Source: Hyposmocoma kahamanoa
Lineage: Eukaryota > Arthropoda > Insecta > Lepidoptera > Cosmopterigidae
DNA: 64,000 bases
Assembly (NCBI RefSeq): GCF_003589595.1
Contig: NW_020655294.1
Span: 2,142,509-2,206,508, forward strand
Direction of reading: 5' to 3'
The notes under the pieces are model-generated. The model had not been told where the DNA came from. It made no database searches and saw nothing but the letters and a program-made list of their open reading frames with translations. This document shows, piece by piece, positions 1 through 10,904 of the stretch. How positions within the stretch are numbered: position 1 is the stretch's first letter; every line of letters starts with the position of its first letter. The position numbers and the translations under genes were made by a program.

Positions 1-171
1 TAGGGAAACCCTGTGTCGCAAGTGCAGTGGACATCCACATAGACAACAACAAATTACACCCAAACTCACGAGAGAAATAAATGTAGGCCACACAAATATT
101 TCTCCCGGCCCGGGAATCGAACCCGGAACCCTTACGTGGCAGTCCAGCAAGGTAACTGTTCGACGACGGAG
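1..171 (-). mobile_element. SINE-B copy, 3' end cut by window
   Basis: Read on the minus strand it has the tRNA-like head (B box GGTTCGATTCC, here near 111-121 as its complement), then the body that reads ATTTATTTCTCTCGTGAG. It matches the copies at 39867 and 45972. The tRNA-like head is at 171 and the tail lies off the left edge. Confidence 0.8.
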
Positions 172-270
172 AAGTTAAATGATTTGAGTGCGTAAATTAA
201 TGAGAAAAACAGATGGATCAGGTCTTTTGTGTTTTCGAATTTAAACTATTACTTACTGCCTTCCGATTTA

Positions 271-417
271 GGTAGCTGGTGAAATTATTAGCACACGAGA
301 CTTGTCAGCTTCTGTTTCAGGGAGACAGGCGTATATATTCCTCAAATCTTTGCGATTTAAAGCTCTGAGTGGCACTGAACGACTTCTTCGTCCCTTCTCT
401 TGGTATCATAAAAAAAA
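271..417 (+). mobile_element. Family A SINE-like copy, 3' half
   Basis: Begins at the 'GCTGGTGAAATTA' block and ends with GGTATCATAAAAAAA. The first third of the family is missing. The sequence that follows is also shared with a second copy near 48 kb. Confidence 0.8.
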
Positions 418-515
418 CTTATCAAGAACGTGTCATCCAAACTCATTCTCGAGTTATTTCAAACTTCCTTCCTCCCTTTTTGCAACTTCAAACCTATTTT
501 AAGAGATTTCAAACT
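418..515 (+). repeat. Segment shared with 48150-48245 (inverted)
   Basis: About 95 bases directly after the family A tail match the complement of 48150-48245, including TTATCAAGAACGTGTCATCC. Both loci therefore share more than the family A unit itself, so a larger composite was copied or both insertions sit in the same older repeat. Confidence 0.7.
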
Positions 516-1790
516 CTTATCAGCACATCTGCTCTGTCGCATAGATAACTATATCTTTTTTAAATTTTTATCTATGGTTCGCAGACCTAATGACTTTTGG
601 TGCGAACATTTGGCGCCATATGATTTTTTTTTAATTGGTGAAGATGCAAAAACTGCCTCACACGTCGCTGACAATGTAATTAGTGGAAATTGATGATTTT
701 TGTTCAGGGTTGCCCAATTAGAGGGTGAAATGTATCTAGTGTGTCCGTTTGACGAGATAAGATAGTTTAAAATAGTTATTTGTTACGCGAGTGCTTGTAC
801 TGAAACCTGAGTAAGCGAAGGTTTGTAAGATTGAAAATTAGAATCCTGAACGTAACGAGGGTTTCAAACAACTTTCATCTCTCTATAGCGAGGAAAATGG
901 TAGATGAAGGAATAAACAGTTGAGTTATAACAAATCAGTTTTTCATTCATACCCATTGACTTACAATTATATGGACGTCGGGTCCGCGCTAAAAAGTGTC
1001 CGAACTTATAGGGCGTTAAAATCGTATACAGAGCGTCATTCACGCTTTAGTCTTCGTTTGTTCGACTGACAGCGAAGCAAGCAAAATTAGACAGTACTGC
1101 GATGACATTACAATTTAAATTCAACGTTTTAGCTTTTTCATATTCCTTTACATGTCACTACGTTTAAATAGGTTGACTTGGGACATTTTTTTCGTGGTTT
1201 TTGTATTAGACCCGTCGTCCATTTATTTGTAAGTCAATGTTCATACTATAAAAATTAGTTACCGTTGTCAATTTAATGTAAGTAAAGTCATAGTAAAATT
1301 ATCAACGGATTTATATTACTTAAATAATGTACGTATGTGTGACAAATCGCGCAGTGTGTTAACGAATCATGTTTTTTTTTTCATCGAAAGAGTAAGTTAG
1401 GTGTAGGTTCATCGTCAAATTCGAATTTCCAAAACCAAAACGCTTTTGCGCGCAGATTCGTAATGAGAAAGAAAGGCCCCGAACTAGTGAGGTGAAAAAA
1501 AATAATTAAAATTATTAGTTTTTCGCAAGATCTGTCCATCGATATCTGTATGGCAAAGAGTCCATAATATAACATGATACCAATCAACATACTTAAGAAA
1601 ATGAAATTAATGGTTAATGGAAGTATAATAAAATACGCTTATCTATATTATGACTTGTTTTCCTACAATATAACTAACTACGTTTTACGCTGCCCTTTGA
1701 CGAGTTTTTTAAGCATTCCTGCTTACAGTTGGCACCAAAATTATGAGTTAAATGATACTTATAATTGATTATATAACCTTATTTGTATTG
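516..1790. other. Non-coding stretch, no recognised repeat
   Basis: AT-rich sequence with no convincing gene, repeat end or long reading frame. The short frames here look like chance. Confidence 0.5.
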
Positions 1791-1799
1791 CTAGGTGTT

Positions 1800-2263
1800 C
1801 ATTAAAAATATACAATTCGTATATCGTGTTTATATAAAACAAAATCCAGGCAACTTTAATCTAGTGAAAACCAGACATCCCAGGAAAACAAGGAACAAAA
1901 TAGGAATACGGCCAAAACAACGCCCCACCTTGGAATTTTACAATAGAACGATGTTTATATTGGCACCTAAATTATTTAATAAAATACCAGATGCAGGTAA
2001 AGAACTAAATTGTAGGCAATTTAAAATAAAATTACATAATTTGTCAGTTACACAATGCTACTACAATATAAATGATTTTTTAATAGATAACATGAAATGT
2101 AAAATTTAACCACTGTGCGTGATTGAAATAAGAATTGTGTACAATATTCGCATGCCAAGTTTTGGTGAAATGTACGATCTAATAATAATATACTATAACA
2201 CCATTGTAAACTACATTTTTCAGCGAATAAATATCTTGTATTCTTGTATTCTTGTATTCGTAT
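1800..2263 (+). mobile_element. LINE 3' end: reverse-transcriptase C-terminus and tandem tail
   Basis: A frame ending at 2109 encodes a typical LINE C-terminal tail (residues such as TRHPRKTRNKI, then LFNKIPD, then a QFK..L..YY..DFL block). It is followed by a short 3' untranslated part and a tandem TTGTATTC tail at about 2235-2263, the usual end of a target-primed insertion. No catalytic motifs remain, so it is a 5'-truncated dead copy. Confidence 0.75.
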
Positions 2264-2329
2264 CCTTAATATAAAAGAGCTACCTACATGTGATCAGTGA
2301 TCACACATATCAAAATTGCTTTTATCACA

Positions 2330-2560
2330 TCGATACCTCCAGTGAACACTAGACCAATTTAATTATTGGACTTGTTCTGTTTTTATTTTGTTTTGTTTCT
2401 GTTCTCACAAAATTTGTTTTTTTTGGTTCAAATTTTGTTTTTTCTTTCTTAATTTTTCTTAACAAAATTCAGGGAGCGTAATATTAGTAAATAAATTTCA
2501 TTATTTACAAAAATAATAGAAAACGACCAAAAAATAAATAAAAAATTTAATAAAAGGTAA
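2330..2560. repeat. Repeat L copy 1
   Basis: 2460-2555, read as complement, matches 19234-19345, including a shared TTTATTTACTAATATTA. Both copies carry a nearby GATACCTCCA start, which suggests a small element with partly inverted ends. Class unknown. Confidence 0.5.
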
Positions 2561-2639
2561 TCGACATGAAAGTCTTAAAAATAATACAAACTGCATGGAA
2601 CAATTTAGGTATCAATCTATAGGCACCTAGGTGAAATTT

Positions 2640-3390
2640 TATAACCCTCCCACATCGAGTATATAACCAGAAATAGAGACGAAACAAGGACCATCCATCC
2701 CTGGCTACTCATCAGGCAAATGGGCCATAAATCAATTTTAAAAATAAACTCTCGTTTGCGCTGAAATCACAAATTAGGAAGCTGAAATAGTACGGCGCCA
2801 ACAACTGACCTGTGTGTGCGTCTCCCTATATTCCAAAAATATTCTGTATTTATTGTAATAAAGATAATATCTTTAACTATGAGGGGCTGTTCCATTCGGT
2901 GGTGGGGGAAAAACATCAAAACATCTAATTACAAAACAAACGGAATCACATTTCATCGGTAATTAAACTTTAAATATTTAAATTTTCGTCCATTATAGCA
3001 ATGCTCAAGTTAAACTGGTCGATTTGAAGTGAAACAATTGACGACTCCCGTCAATTCTTTCAAATTCTTGCTGGCCAATCGGAGCACAGTTGTCACCGTA
3101 ATGATTTGGCAGAATAGTTTTCAAAGAAATTAAATGACTTTTCTTCTCTATTTTTGGTTATATACTCGATGCCTCCCACTTAAGCATAAAAAAGGTATCA
3201 ACTAGTTTCGCTTGTACGATCTTAAAAACTCTCCTGAACAATTGGCTTTTTTTTAAATATGTTAAGAATATAATATATACTTATAACGTACTTACTGAAC
3301 AGAGTGCACGTCCAAAAAAATCGACTCTGGAAAGACAAAATGTCTAACGTACATTTGAAAAACAAGTAGACCGACAGATTTAAAGCATTT
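2640..3390. promoter_or_regulatory. Repeat-poor upstream region of tup, candidate regulatory
   Basis: No transposon signature was recognised. It holds GGCCATAAATCA at 2723-2734 (complement TGATTTATGGCC, an Exd/Hox-type composite site) and a CCAAT box at 3075-3079. The same 12-mer recurs at 3921-3932. Regulatory function is inferred from position and motifs only. Confidence 0.35.
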
Positions 3391-3398
3391 TTTTTAAC

Positions 3399-3499
3399 AA
3401 AAAATATCACAACTCTAATTTTATGTGCTATATGGAATACCAGGAAGTTTCAGCCTTTCCATATACCTAACAAATAAAATTAGAGTTATGATTTTTTTC
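3399..3499. repeat. Imperfect inverted repeat / hairpin
   Basis: Arms at 3399-3424 and 3474-3499 share ACTCTAATTTTAT and its complement. A second inner pair, CTATATGGAA and TTTCCATATA, lies inside. It may be a tiny MITE or a palindromic insertion. No target duplication was seen. Confidence 0.55.
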
Positions 3500-3899
3500 T
3501 TAAAAAAAATTGAATCGCTCTTCTGTAACATTTTCCAAACGCGCGTTAGACGTTTTATTAACGAAAATAGAAGTAACGCAAAAGTTAGTAACTCAAGAAT
3601 TGCAATATTTTGTGGCTGCCGTATTTTTTTGACTATTGCCATTTAAAATATTTAATAACCAAAACGCTACAATAATAAACAAAATAATTATTTCAGCAAT
3701 ATACAAGTTTTGTAATCCCTCAAAAATGTAGAAAAACGTTATAAGATAAACGTAAAACACTGCACAATTCAACTCAAAATAAACAGAACGAAGCCAGAAA
3801 CAAGCTAACACTTGCTAAGATCAAACAAAAATCCGATCGCGATTAATCAAAAACAAACCACCTAAAACAAGAAAGATTAACATTTGCCAGATTAAAAAA

Positions 3900-4550
3900 A
3901 ATCAAAAACACCACGGATCAGGCCATAAATCATGCTCATTATATTTGAACCGGATTATTTTTTAGCGAAGGAAATGCTCAAAAAAAGCATCAAAAGGCTA
4001 TTGGGGCGCCATTTTGTAAGGGCACAGTCAATTAGGGCGGGAAAATGGGAAGCTCTCGACGAATCACAAACGATCTTTCGGAAAGGCGTTCTAAATGTTA
4101 GCCAATCAGAAAAGAGGCAGGTTCACGCCTGCGCTTTTGCGTCGATCCATAGAATTATAACTATAATACGGCAGTGTGGGCTTGCCCGTTGCCGTGAAGG
4201 GACGTCTATGACGGCCGATTATACTTTTTTAAAACAAGCATGTCGAAGTGCCTAATGACGGTATAATTAGTGGAATTTTTATTTTATATTGAAATTAAAC
4301 CAAAATTTTTGGTGTATTCCGTTTGTGATCGAACTGTGTTCTGCACTGTTTTAGTGTTTTATACTCTTAGGTATAATAAATCTATAAACAAGATAATCGT
4401 GATTCTTAAATCAAAAAGTAACTATTCGGTAAAAAATCATTACGCCTGCCCGAAGAAATATTTAAAAAATAGACAAAATAACAAGAAACTTAAAATTTTA
4501 TAAATTCGCAACGTCGTCTCTATCATCATCAGTGTAGGAATCAACCAGTG
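3900..4550 (+). promoter_or_regulatory. tup: Putative tup promoter and 5' leader
   Basis: The segment directly before the first coding exon is less AT-rich than its surroundings around 4010-4230. It contains CCAATCAG at 4102-4109 and GGCCATAAATCA at 3921-3932. An in-frame TAA at 4491-4493 closes the frame upstream of the ATG, so coding does not extend further 5' in this exon. The transcription start and any upstream non-coding exon cannot be placed from sequence alone. Confidence 0.35.
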
Positions 4551-4656
4551 ATGGTTATGGCCAGTGGGGGTGGTGGTGGGCTGGTGCAGTCCCCACCCGA
4601 AATGATGCATCATCACAATATCATGGATACCTCGTCGCACGTAGAAATGATGCCTA
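4551..4656 (+). CDS. tup: tailup/Islet first coding exon (35 residues, phase-1 donor)
   Basis: This exon starts the LIM-homeodomain factor Tailup/Islet, a nuclear DNA-binding regulator that in insects specifies motor neurons, heart and dorsal epidermal cells. It encodes a Gly-rich stretch (residues 5-9), a Met/His-rich stretch and a C-terminal DTSSHVEMMP segment. It ends in a strong donor, A|GTAAGTAC. One base is left over and completes an AAA lysine codon with the two bases that begin the exon at 59531, giving a basic linker into LIM1 as in Islet proteins. I chose ATG 4551; a second ATG follows two codons later and an in-frame TAA lies 58-60 bases upstream. The short exon alone would be a weak call; the phase match and the linker to LIM1 carry it. 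Confidence 0.8.
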
Positions 4657-4659
4657 GTA

Positions 4660-5425
4660 AGTACTTTTTTTTCATTGAAATTATAATAGAGTTATCAAAT
4701 TTTATCTTTTCTGAAATAAACCAATGTTTTGGGCTTTTTACAGGTCCCATGGTCATGGTTGATCGTGACGTTGGTTTGTTTGAAAAAAAAAGTAGATTCT
4801 ATATCCGAAAAAATAATTTACTTATCGAAAAATTTTAAATCTCCATTATCAATTTTTCCAAATTTTGGGTTACCCCTATTTGTCGCGAGAAATCAATAAT
4901 AATATTTTAATGAGTCAGTTTTTAAAATATGCTATAAAGTTTATAATTTTAATTCTTATTTCCTTTTATTATATACAATTTTATACAAGCGTGTCCGTTT
5001 GAGTGAGAACAGATGCTTTGTAGTGTAGTAGTATATTTATGTCACACTATTACTTTGTAAAGTACTTGACCGCTAAGGTTTTATGGTACCTAGTTAGTGT
5101 CAAGAGCTAAACAAAGTTGTAAAAATAATTTACGATTGTCGTTTTAATAAATTACAAACACGATTTAAGATGTCATTAAAGATTTTATTTTAATATTTAT
5201 GATAAAATTTGCATTATAAATAGGTACAATATTATATTTCATCTTATCTATCGTAACCCGTCTGATCAACTGTCCTAAATATTTAGCAAAATTTTCGGAC
5301 CAAAGTATTTTCGATTTAACATTTTACAGCTTGAACTATCGCTCGAATCGATCTGGATCTATCATTAAGTTATATTCACATATCTAACGGCACCCTAGTA
5401 AAATTTCCAAAATAGTGTGGCAATT
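4660..5425. other. Intronic stretch with no recognised element
   Basis: The reading frame from exon 1 runs on into the intron to 4838 by chance. 4744-4790 weakly resembles 56545-56590 (CCATGGTCA.GG.TGA core). Otherwise nothing is recognised. Confidence 0.4.
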
Positions 5426-5429
5426 TTTT

Positions 5430-5610
5430 TAGTACCAATAGAGTTCGAAGTATTACGTTGTCTATTTCTGCCGCCAAGCAGTAGTGTGAGCATTTCTGCG
5501 TTTCGGTTTAGAAGGGTAAAGGTGCTGGTGAAATGACGAGTACATGCACATGAGACTTGTCAACTTAAGTCTGGATGATGGGCGTAGTGGAAAGCTCTGG
5601 GTGGATCTGT
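5430..5610 (+). mobile_element. Family A copy, 3' part degraded
   Basis: Shows the CTATTTCTGCCGCCAAGCAG block, then GCTGGTGAAAT and GACTTGTCAACTTA. The 3' third has decayed beyond GCTCTGGGTGG. Confidence 0.7.
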
Positions 5611-5619
5611 TTTACACTA

Positions 5620-6390
5620 AAAGACACTGGTTTTAATCACGGGCTAATTCTTTAAATTGCATCGTTCAATTTACAATAGCGAACTACAGATACAACAAAG
5701 AGAGCGAATGAATATTTTTAGTAAGGAATGTAATGGCTGAATAGTAACAAGATGCACTGTTCAAAAACCTCGCCTGATATTTTACTTTTTTCTCATGTCT
5801 AATTTGAAAACAAAAAATGGTCGACTGTCATTTGTTTTAAGCATTGGAAACCTATATGACAATTGAAACTAAAATGCAGAAAATAAATAAAGTATAGGCT
5901 GTATGGACTTCTGCCAAAGCCGTTAATCCTCTAAATAAAAAAAAGGTTAGAAAAATATTTGTTTCAATTTCCTACAATAGAAATCACAAATTAGAAAGAT
6001 GTATGTAGTAGATAAAAATGGCCGGTTTTTGCAGTTACAGTTTTTACACATATTATTTTAATTACGTTTCGAGTTTCTTATTTATTTGTAATGGCTTTAT
6101 AGCTGATGGCTTTATAGCCAACAGGTACTCAATAAATAGGCTAAATAAATATAATAGGCTACTTATGTAAATTTGTCTAATTCAGCCACCTGAATATAAT
6201 TTTGCATTTTTGTAAAATTTGCACAATTTTTATTTATTAACATTTGATTTAATCTATGCTAAACTGTTGCAATTCAACATTTTGTCGTTTCTGCTTTGTC
6301 ACAAAACCCAAAATGTTTTATTTCGATTTTTTTTAATACAGTTTCAAACCGACGTTAAAAGTATTTGGTAAATGTAATCCTTATTTGATT
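5620..6390. other. Intronic stretch with no recognised element
   Basis: AT-rich sequence with low-complexity A and T runs. Nothing firm. Confidence 0.4.
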
Positions 6391-6394
6391 AACT

Positions 6395-6500
6395 ATAAAC
6401 GTTATTGTAATATTGATTTTATTGACTGAGTATCATGATATTTTACTCATGATAATTTATTATTTATGACATTACTCCACTAGGTTGTTATAAAGATCGT
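6395..6500. repeat. Fragment related to the SINE-G 3' palindromic segment
   Basis: Contains ATTGATTTTATTGA, ATCATGATATTTTACTCATGAT and CATTACTCCACTAGGTTGTTATAA. The last block recurs at 10740-10770, 26880-26905 and 49965-49985. Confidence 0.5.
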
Positions 6501-6655
6501 AAACAAGGAAATATTTCTCGACCTGACATGATACGAATTTGCGTCTGTATCTAGTATCTAATCTGGGACGAAAAGTGAAGAAAAATTTTAATTAATTTCT
6601 CACAAACAAAAATGTCGATAAAACCAATATGTAATGTCTTTTTATGATATCGCAG

Positions 6656-6910
6656 TGTGGTAAGCGACACTCCTGTCTAACAGTTGCAATGTCACTCAGA
6701 CTTTTAAGCCGCAAAGATCTCAGGAGCATTTGCAACTGCATCCGTCACTTTGAGGCATAAGTTGACAAGTCACATGTGCCTATATTTTCACCAGCACCCT
6801 TACTCTTCGAAACTCGACCAAAACTCAACAAACTCATTACTGCTTGGTGGCAGAAATAGGTAATGCGGCAGTACTTCCTTGGACGAACTCTTTCACAAGG
6901 AGCTTTATTG
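6656..6910 (-). mobile_element. Family A copy, nearly full length
   Basis: Covers the unit from GGTAAGCGACAC to CTCTTTCACAAGGAGCTTTA. Heavily mutated in the centre. Confidence 0.8.
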
Positions 6911-6924
6911 CATCTTCGTTTGGT

Positions 6925-7280
6925 GGCGTTATATTCGGTGATATGTATATATATAGTAGGTAGGCATGTTACAAGTAAACAAATAGGATTACCGGCTTTG
7001 TTACGACCCTACTCAGGTCTTTGTTACTCCGCCATGTTTATAATTTGTTTATTAATGTTAATTGTTTGTAAATTAGATCTTACTGTCTAATAAGAAATTT
7101 GCTGTAAAGCCTTTTTGGTTATTACCAGGAGTCAAAATGGTTTCCATTCGGGTACCACTTGATCTATATAAGCTCATCTAAAGTAACTTCCAATCCCGCA
7201 GGCCAGAGGGATCGGAAGAACATGGTTGCTCATTTTTAGGTTAGGTTTATTATTAATTTATTGTCTTTAAAACCGAATGG
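6925..7280 (+). repeat. Repeat K copy 1
   Basis: Aligns with 57390-57740 over about 350 bases, sharing ACTCAGGTCTTTGTT and TTGGTTATTAC.AGGAGTCAAA. In both copies a LINE-V fragment beginning GTAGTAAGAGAGCGTTGTGG follows at once, so the two formed one transposed unit. Confidence 0.7.
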
Positions 7281-7640
7281 AATACAATGTAGTAAGAGAG
7301 CGTTGTGGTATGAAAGATTATGTTATCAGGATAGAGAAGGGGATGCTTCGTTGGTTTGGTCACGTAGAAATAATGAATGTTGGTAGACTAGCGGCACAAA
7401 TTTATAGAGCGAATGTGGATGGAGGTATAAGGTAGACCTCGTTAAATTGGGGATGTCTTCATAAAAGGTCGGAAATTAAAAGTATCAAGAATAAACGAGT
7501 GTCTGTGAAGAGACTGGTGGGATTGGAGGAGGCGAAGAAGGTTTATCAGGAGCGTCGCAAGTTGAGGTGCATGGTTTTTGCCTACCCCGGTGAAAGATAG
7601 GCGTGGAACTAGAATTCTTAAACACATACATACATGGATA
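7281..7640 (+). mobile_element. LINE-V C-terminal fragment
   Basis: A broken frame encodes VRERCG..., GMLRWFGHVE, then a KRLVGLEEA-like block and AYPG. This is the C-terminal tail of a LINE polyprotein. A tandem CATACATA tail follows. Frameshifts and stops make it a dead copy. Confidence 0.75.
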
Positions 7641-7739
7641 TCACGAAATGAAATATGAATGATATTCCAGTTACAGTGTTGTGATATATTATTTAGAAAT
7701 CAAATAATCTTTGTAAAGAGTAGTGAAAAAACCGTCGTC

Positions 7740-7900
7740 AAAAGTCGTTCATCCCCTAGTTTGCCACCCTAGAGGTGGAATATTTTCTACTACTACTGAA
7801 GTATATATCCTCTTTCCAACAAAAACAGGGTCATCAAAATCGGTTCACAAATGAGTTATCGCGTAACCAAACAAAAAGAAAATTCTATCGAATTGACGTA
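7740..7900 (-). repeat. Repeat D copy
   Basis: Includes TTCATCCCCTAGTTTGCCACCCT, then CCAACAAAAACAGGGTCATC and AAATCGGTTCACAAATG. The 3' part is lost. Confidence 0.75.
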
Positions 7901-8019
7901 GTTTCACTACTTCTAGAATTCTATTTCTCAGTCTGGACTTTATTTATTTTGATGTAATATTTTTTTCTCACTCACTCCAACCCGGTGGTTTAGGGACCCG
8001 TAGTGGGCCTCTGGGGGTT

Positions 8020-8110
8020 TATTCTAGTTCTCCGTCCGACACTCGTCCTAAACGATTACTGTCAAATAAGTAACACCCGACCAAGTTAAAAGGCGCATGT
8101 TGCGAATGAA
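8020..8110 (-). repeat. Short dispersed repeat, also at 56755 and 60925
   Basis: Shares GATTACTGTCAAATAAGTAA, a CGACC.AGTTAAAAG block and GATGCGAATGAA-like sequence with 56755-56862, and part of it with 60925-60975. Class unknown. Strand is arbitrary. Confidence 0.5.
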
Positions 8111-8146
8111 CCTTCATACCTAACATGTTTTTTCAAGTATGCGTGC

Positions 8147-8345
8147 GTGCAGGGCGCAGAGGTCTTTCTCCACTTTGACCCTCCATCGGTATTTTGCCCG
8201 ACCAACTGGTTGTCGAGTACTACGATGTCTCACGTAGGCTCTTTTCACCCCATGAGCTGGTATTCTTTGAGATGTCCGAGCCAACGGAGTCTGGCGGACT
8301 CTCTAATAATATTGGCCTCAGACACGATGTCTTTCCAGCTCCTGG
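8147..8345 (-). mobile_element. LINE C-terminal fragment, frameshifted
   Basis: The minus strand reads SARLRWLGHLKEY and, after a frameshift, PVGRAKYRWRVKVEKDL. This is the familiar tail of RTE-like endonuclease/reverse transcriptase proteins (RWxGHv ... GRPxxRWxDxvexDL). No catalytic core is present. Confidence 0.7.
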
Positions 8346-8699
8346 TTCTTTCGTGTCGTGAAATATTATTTAGAAATCGAAAATAATATTAGCATGTTCA
8401 AAGATAACCTTGTTATCACGTAGTTTCACCACTTCTAGATCTCTATTTAGCAGTCTAGACTAAACTTTTTTTATATAACTAATTTTAAAATCTTTCATAA
8501 CAAATATAGGATGTTTTTTAACAGTTGTATTTAAGTACGAACAAATGACTGATAGAAATTTAATGTGAAATGTTTTTACCCATTATTACATGGTTAAGTA
8601 GAGGATTATTTGTTGTTGGTACACAAGTAAGTATAATGTCTGCAATAAATAAATATAATTATTGGAAATTTAACCATTTTTTAACTGATTCCTTTTTCC

Positions 8700-8805
8700 G
8701 GTTTACCGGATTTCACTCACTTTCCGTTAACCGATGTCAATAAAACTTGGCAAATAGATGTAATTCCAGCAACTTTTGAGATAGGTTTATTTAATAAAAA
8801 AGTTA
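8700..8805 (+). repeat. Repeat D copy, 3' end
   Basis: TTTCCGTTAACCGATGTCAA, AAAACTTGGCAAATAGATGT and CAACTTTTGAGATAGGT are the end of the D unit. Confidence 0.8.
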
Positions 8806-8809
8806 TTAG

Positions 8810-9140
8810 AAGCCGAGGTCAAGTTGTTTCAAATTTGTTCGGAAAAATACTTTATTTCCAAAGTATAACAAACGCAAAAACTAAAATACTCGATATTTAA
8901 AACAAAATGTTAAAAAACTATATGAATATTTATCAACAAACAAGCATCAATTCGTGTAATTATCTATGTTAATTTTTAAAAGTTAATTATCACGATTTGG
9001 AGCAAAAAGAGCATAATCAAGAGCCATATAAAAACTAATTTACAATAATTCCAAATATTTTGTACTCATTAAAATCATAGAAACACTTTGTTAATGTGTT
9101 TAAGTTCCGAGAACGGAATAAATAGTTGTTCTATACTATC
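8810..9140. other. Intronic stretch with no recognised element
   Basis: AT-rich sequence. No repeat end or reading frame was recognised. Confidence 0.4.
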
Positions 9141-9145
9141 TGCAT

Positions 9146-9365
9146 ACGTTCGAGTTCGTCCAGGAAAATACAGCCACCTGTTTTGAAGGGTAAGGGTTGA
9201 AACTACAGGCACATGGGACTTGTCAATTTATGTCTCAGGGTGACGGGCGCAGTAGCAGTATCCTTCAGGTTTAAAGCTCTGATTGGCAGTGCAACTGTTG
9301 TGGGTAGGAGTGACGATTACCGCTAGGCGCACACGCGCCCCGTCATACGTCATACGTGATATCAA
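9146..9365 (+). mobile_element. Family A copy with internal deletion
   Basis: Runs from GTTCGTCCAGGAAAATAC, lacks the CAAGCAG block, and continues through CATGGGACTTGTCAA to CCCCGTCAT. It faces the opposite-strand copy at 9426. Confidence 0.8.
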
Positions 9366-9425
9366 AATAAGAACCCAGTGCCATCGTGATAGCGCTTACC
9401 GGGAAGAACTATTTCTCAAGGAGCA

Positions 9426-9596
9426 TTTTTTTACCATACCAAGTGACGGGAAGAAGAAGTTGTGCACCTGATGTTAAGCGACACGCCTACGCATAACAGC
9501 TTCAGTGTCATTTGGAGCTTTTAAGATCCTAGGCGCACTGCCACTGTGTCCGTCACCCTGAGACATAAGTTGACAAGTTCCATGTGTGTATAAAGT
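9426..9596 (-). mobile_element. Family A copy, 3' part, inverted relative to its neighbour
   Basis: Read on + it starts TTTTTACCATACCAAGTGACGG and runs to GACAAGTTCCATGTG. About 60 bases separate it from the + copy at 9146-9365. Confidence 0.8.
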
Positions 9597-9599
9597 GAG

Positions 9600-9915
9600 A
9601 TGAGTTAATTCCGTCCTTCCCCTTTCCATCATCGAGGGACTAGACGTAGTATGGGGTTCCACCCCTACGTTGTGGACATTCTCAGGATTTACAAGAAATG
9701 TTTCGCTTCCATGTTTATATGGTAAGCGGCTAGGGAGAGGCATTCCCTGCCTGCGGACTTATTCCGCTATACTTGAACCTTTTCAAAGCGACACAGTGAA
9801 TATGCCTATTCATTATTTAGGTGTGCATGCCATGTCTTCGACCTTATCGTTTCGACTTTTCATCTGGTGAGATATAGGTCAAGTGCGCACTTTTACTTGT
9901 ATGTAAAAAAAAAAT
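9600..9915 (+). mobile_element. LINE-H C-terminus and 3' untranslated end
   Basis: The translated frame reads FRPSPFHHRGTRRS, GFHPYVVDI, then SLPADLF with interrupting stops. The untranslated end contains ATCTGGTGAGATATAGGTCA and closes in an A run at 9905-9913. Dead, 5'-truncated copy. Confidence 0.75.
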
Positions 9916-9919
9916 ACTT

Positions 9920-10465
9920 CTATAAATTACACATAGGTACTATTTCTCGCCTTCTGTTCTCTGTTCTGCAATGAGGTAGGCAGAGATTGTGCCTTTGCAA
10001 CGTTCCTAACTAGCGTTCTTCCTTTTATTCTCGGCACTTATGACCTTTTTTTTGAGGATATTTTTAATTTCGTTTATATATATACGATTACGTTGTCCTT
10101 GGAGAAGTTACAATGTTTAAAATAATAATGTTAATATATAGATCCCTTATAGGTTTAAGTTTGTCGAGAGAACGACGGCAATCAGTGGGTTAACGACTGC
10201 TTCTTAATTAAGAGGCCAACTGTTCGAGTCCGTGTGGTGGTAGGTATGTATCTATGACTTTAAATTGTACGTTACATATTTTTGTGATTTTTTTTTAGTA
10301 GAAATACCTCTGGCTAACAGTAACCCTTGGAAAACGCATGAAATCTGACTTACACCTTCTCCTTAGCCCGTAAGTAACAGTGCTTAGCAGTGGAATTGAA
10401 AGTGATATGTACCTAGACCGTCCTACTATAAAAATCAATGCAATGGTATGTTTGTTCAAATATAT
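9920..10465. other. Intronic stretch with no recognised element
   Basis: No reading frame or repeat end was recognised. Confidence 0.35.
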
Positions 10466-10469
10466 AATG

Positions 10470-10585
10470 TTCTACTAAAGGACATTAAAATGTTACCAAA
10501 TGGTTTGTTTAAAAACAGACTGAATGCATGTCTTAAAGACAAATATTATTACACAGTACCCGATTTCTTGAATAAACATTGACGT
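10470..10585 (+). mobile_element. LINE C-terminal scrap
   Basis: The frame from about 10488 reads KMLPNGLFKNRLNACLKDKY then YYTVPDFL, the standard LINE ending (FK..L...L..K.YYsv.eFl). Too short to assign to a clade. Confidence 0.6.
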
Positions 10586-10699
10586 ATAAATTAGTACTCA
10601 TAATATGACATTATGTAATTTGAATGTAATATTGAATATATATAATAATGAATATTATGTAATATTATGACTTTCATGTCTACTGACATCATTCGTAAT

Positions 10700-10895
10700 C
10701 TAATCAATTAATTAAATTTTTATTGAATTGATATTCAATTATTTTTTGTGAAATTACTCCACTAGTTTGTTATAATTATTAATACAAGGATCGAAGGAAT
10801 TTTTTCTGAGTGTTCGATCTTACAACAACAACAAACTATTGAAGTAATTTCACAAAAAATGATTGAATATCAATTCAATAAAAATTTGATTAATA
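10700..10895. repeat. Long inverted repeat flanking a SINE-G tail piece
   Basis: The left arm 10708-10774 (TTTTTATTGAATTGATATTC ... CACTAGTTTGTTATAA) is mirrored by 10828-10890 (AACAAACTATTGAAGTAATT ... ATATCAATTCAATAAAAA). The loop carries GGATCGAAGGAATTTTTTCT, the same segment that ends the SINE-G copy at 11137-11165. A cruciform or folded transcript is possible. Confidence 0.75.
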
Positions 10896-10904
10896 CAGTG
10901 AACA

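Noticed and set aside
3932..4255. 107-residue frame upstream of tup
   Set aside because: No recognisable domain; it lies in the likely promoter or leader and contains the CCAAT box.
4743..4838. Possible second exon after CAG at 4744 (MVMVDRDVG...)
   Set aside because: No donor follows, the frame meets a stop, and the sequence weakly resembles 56545-56590, so it is probably repeat sequence.
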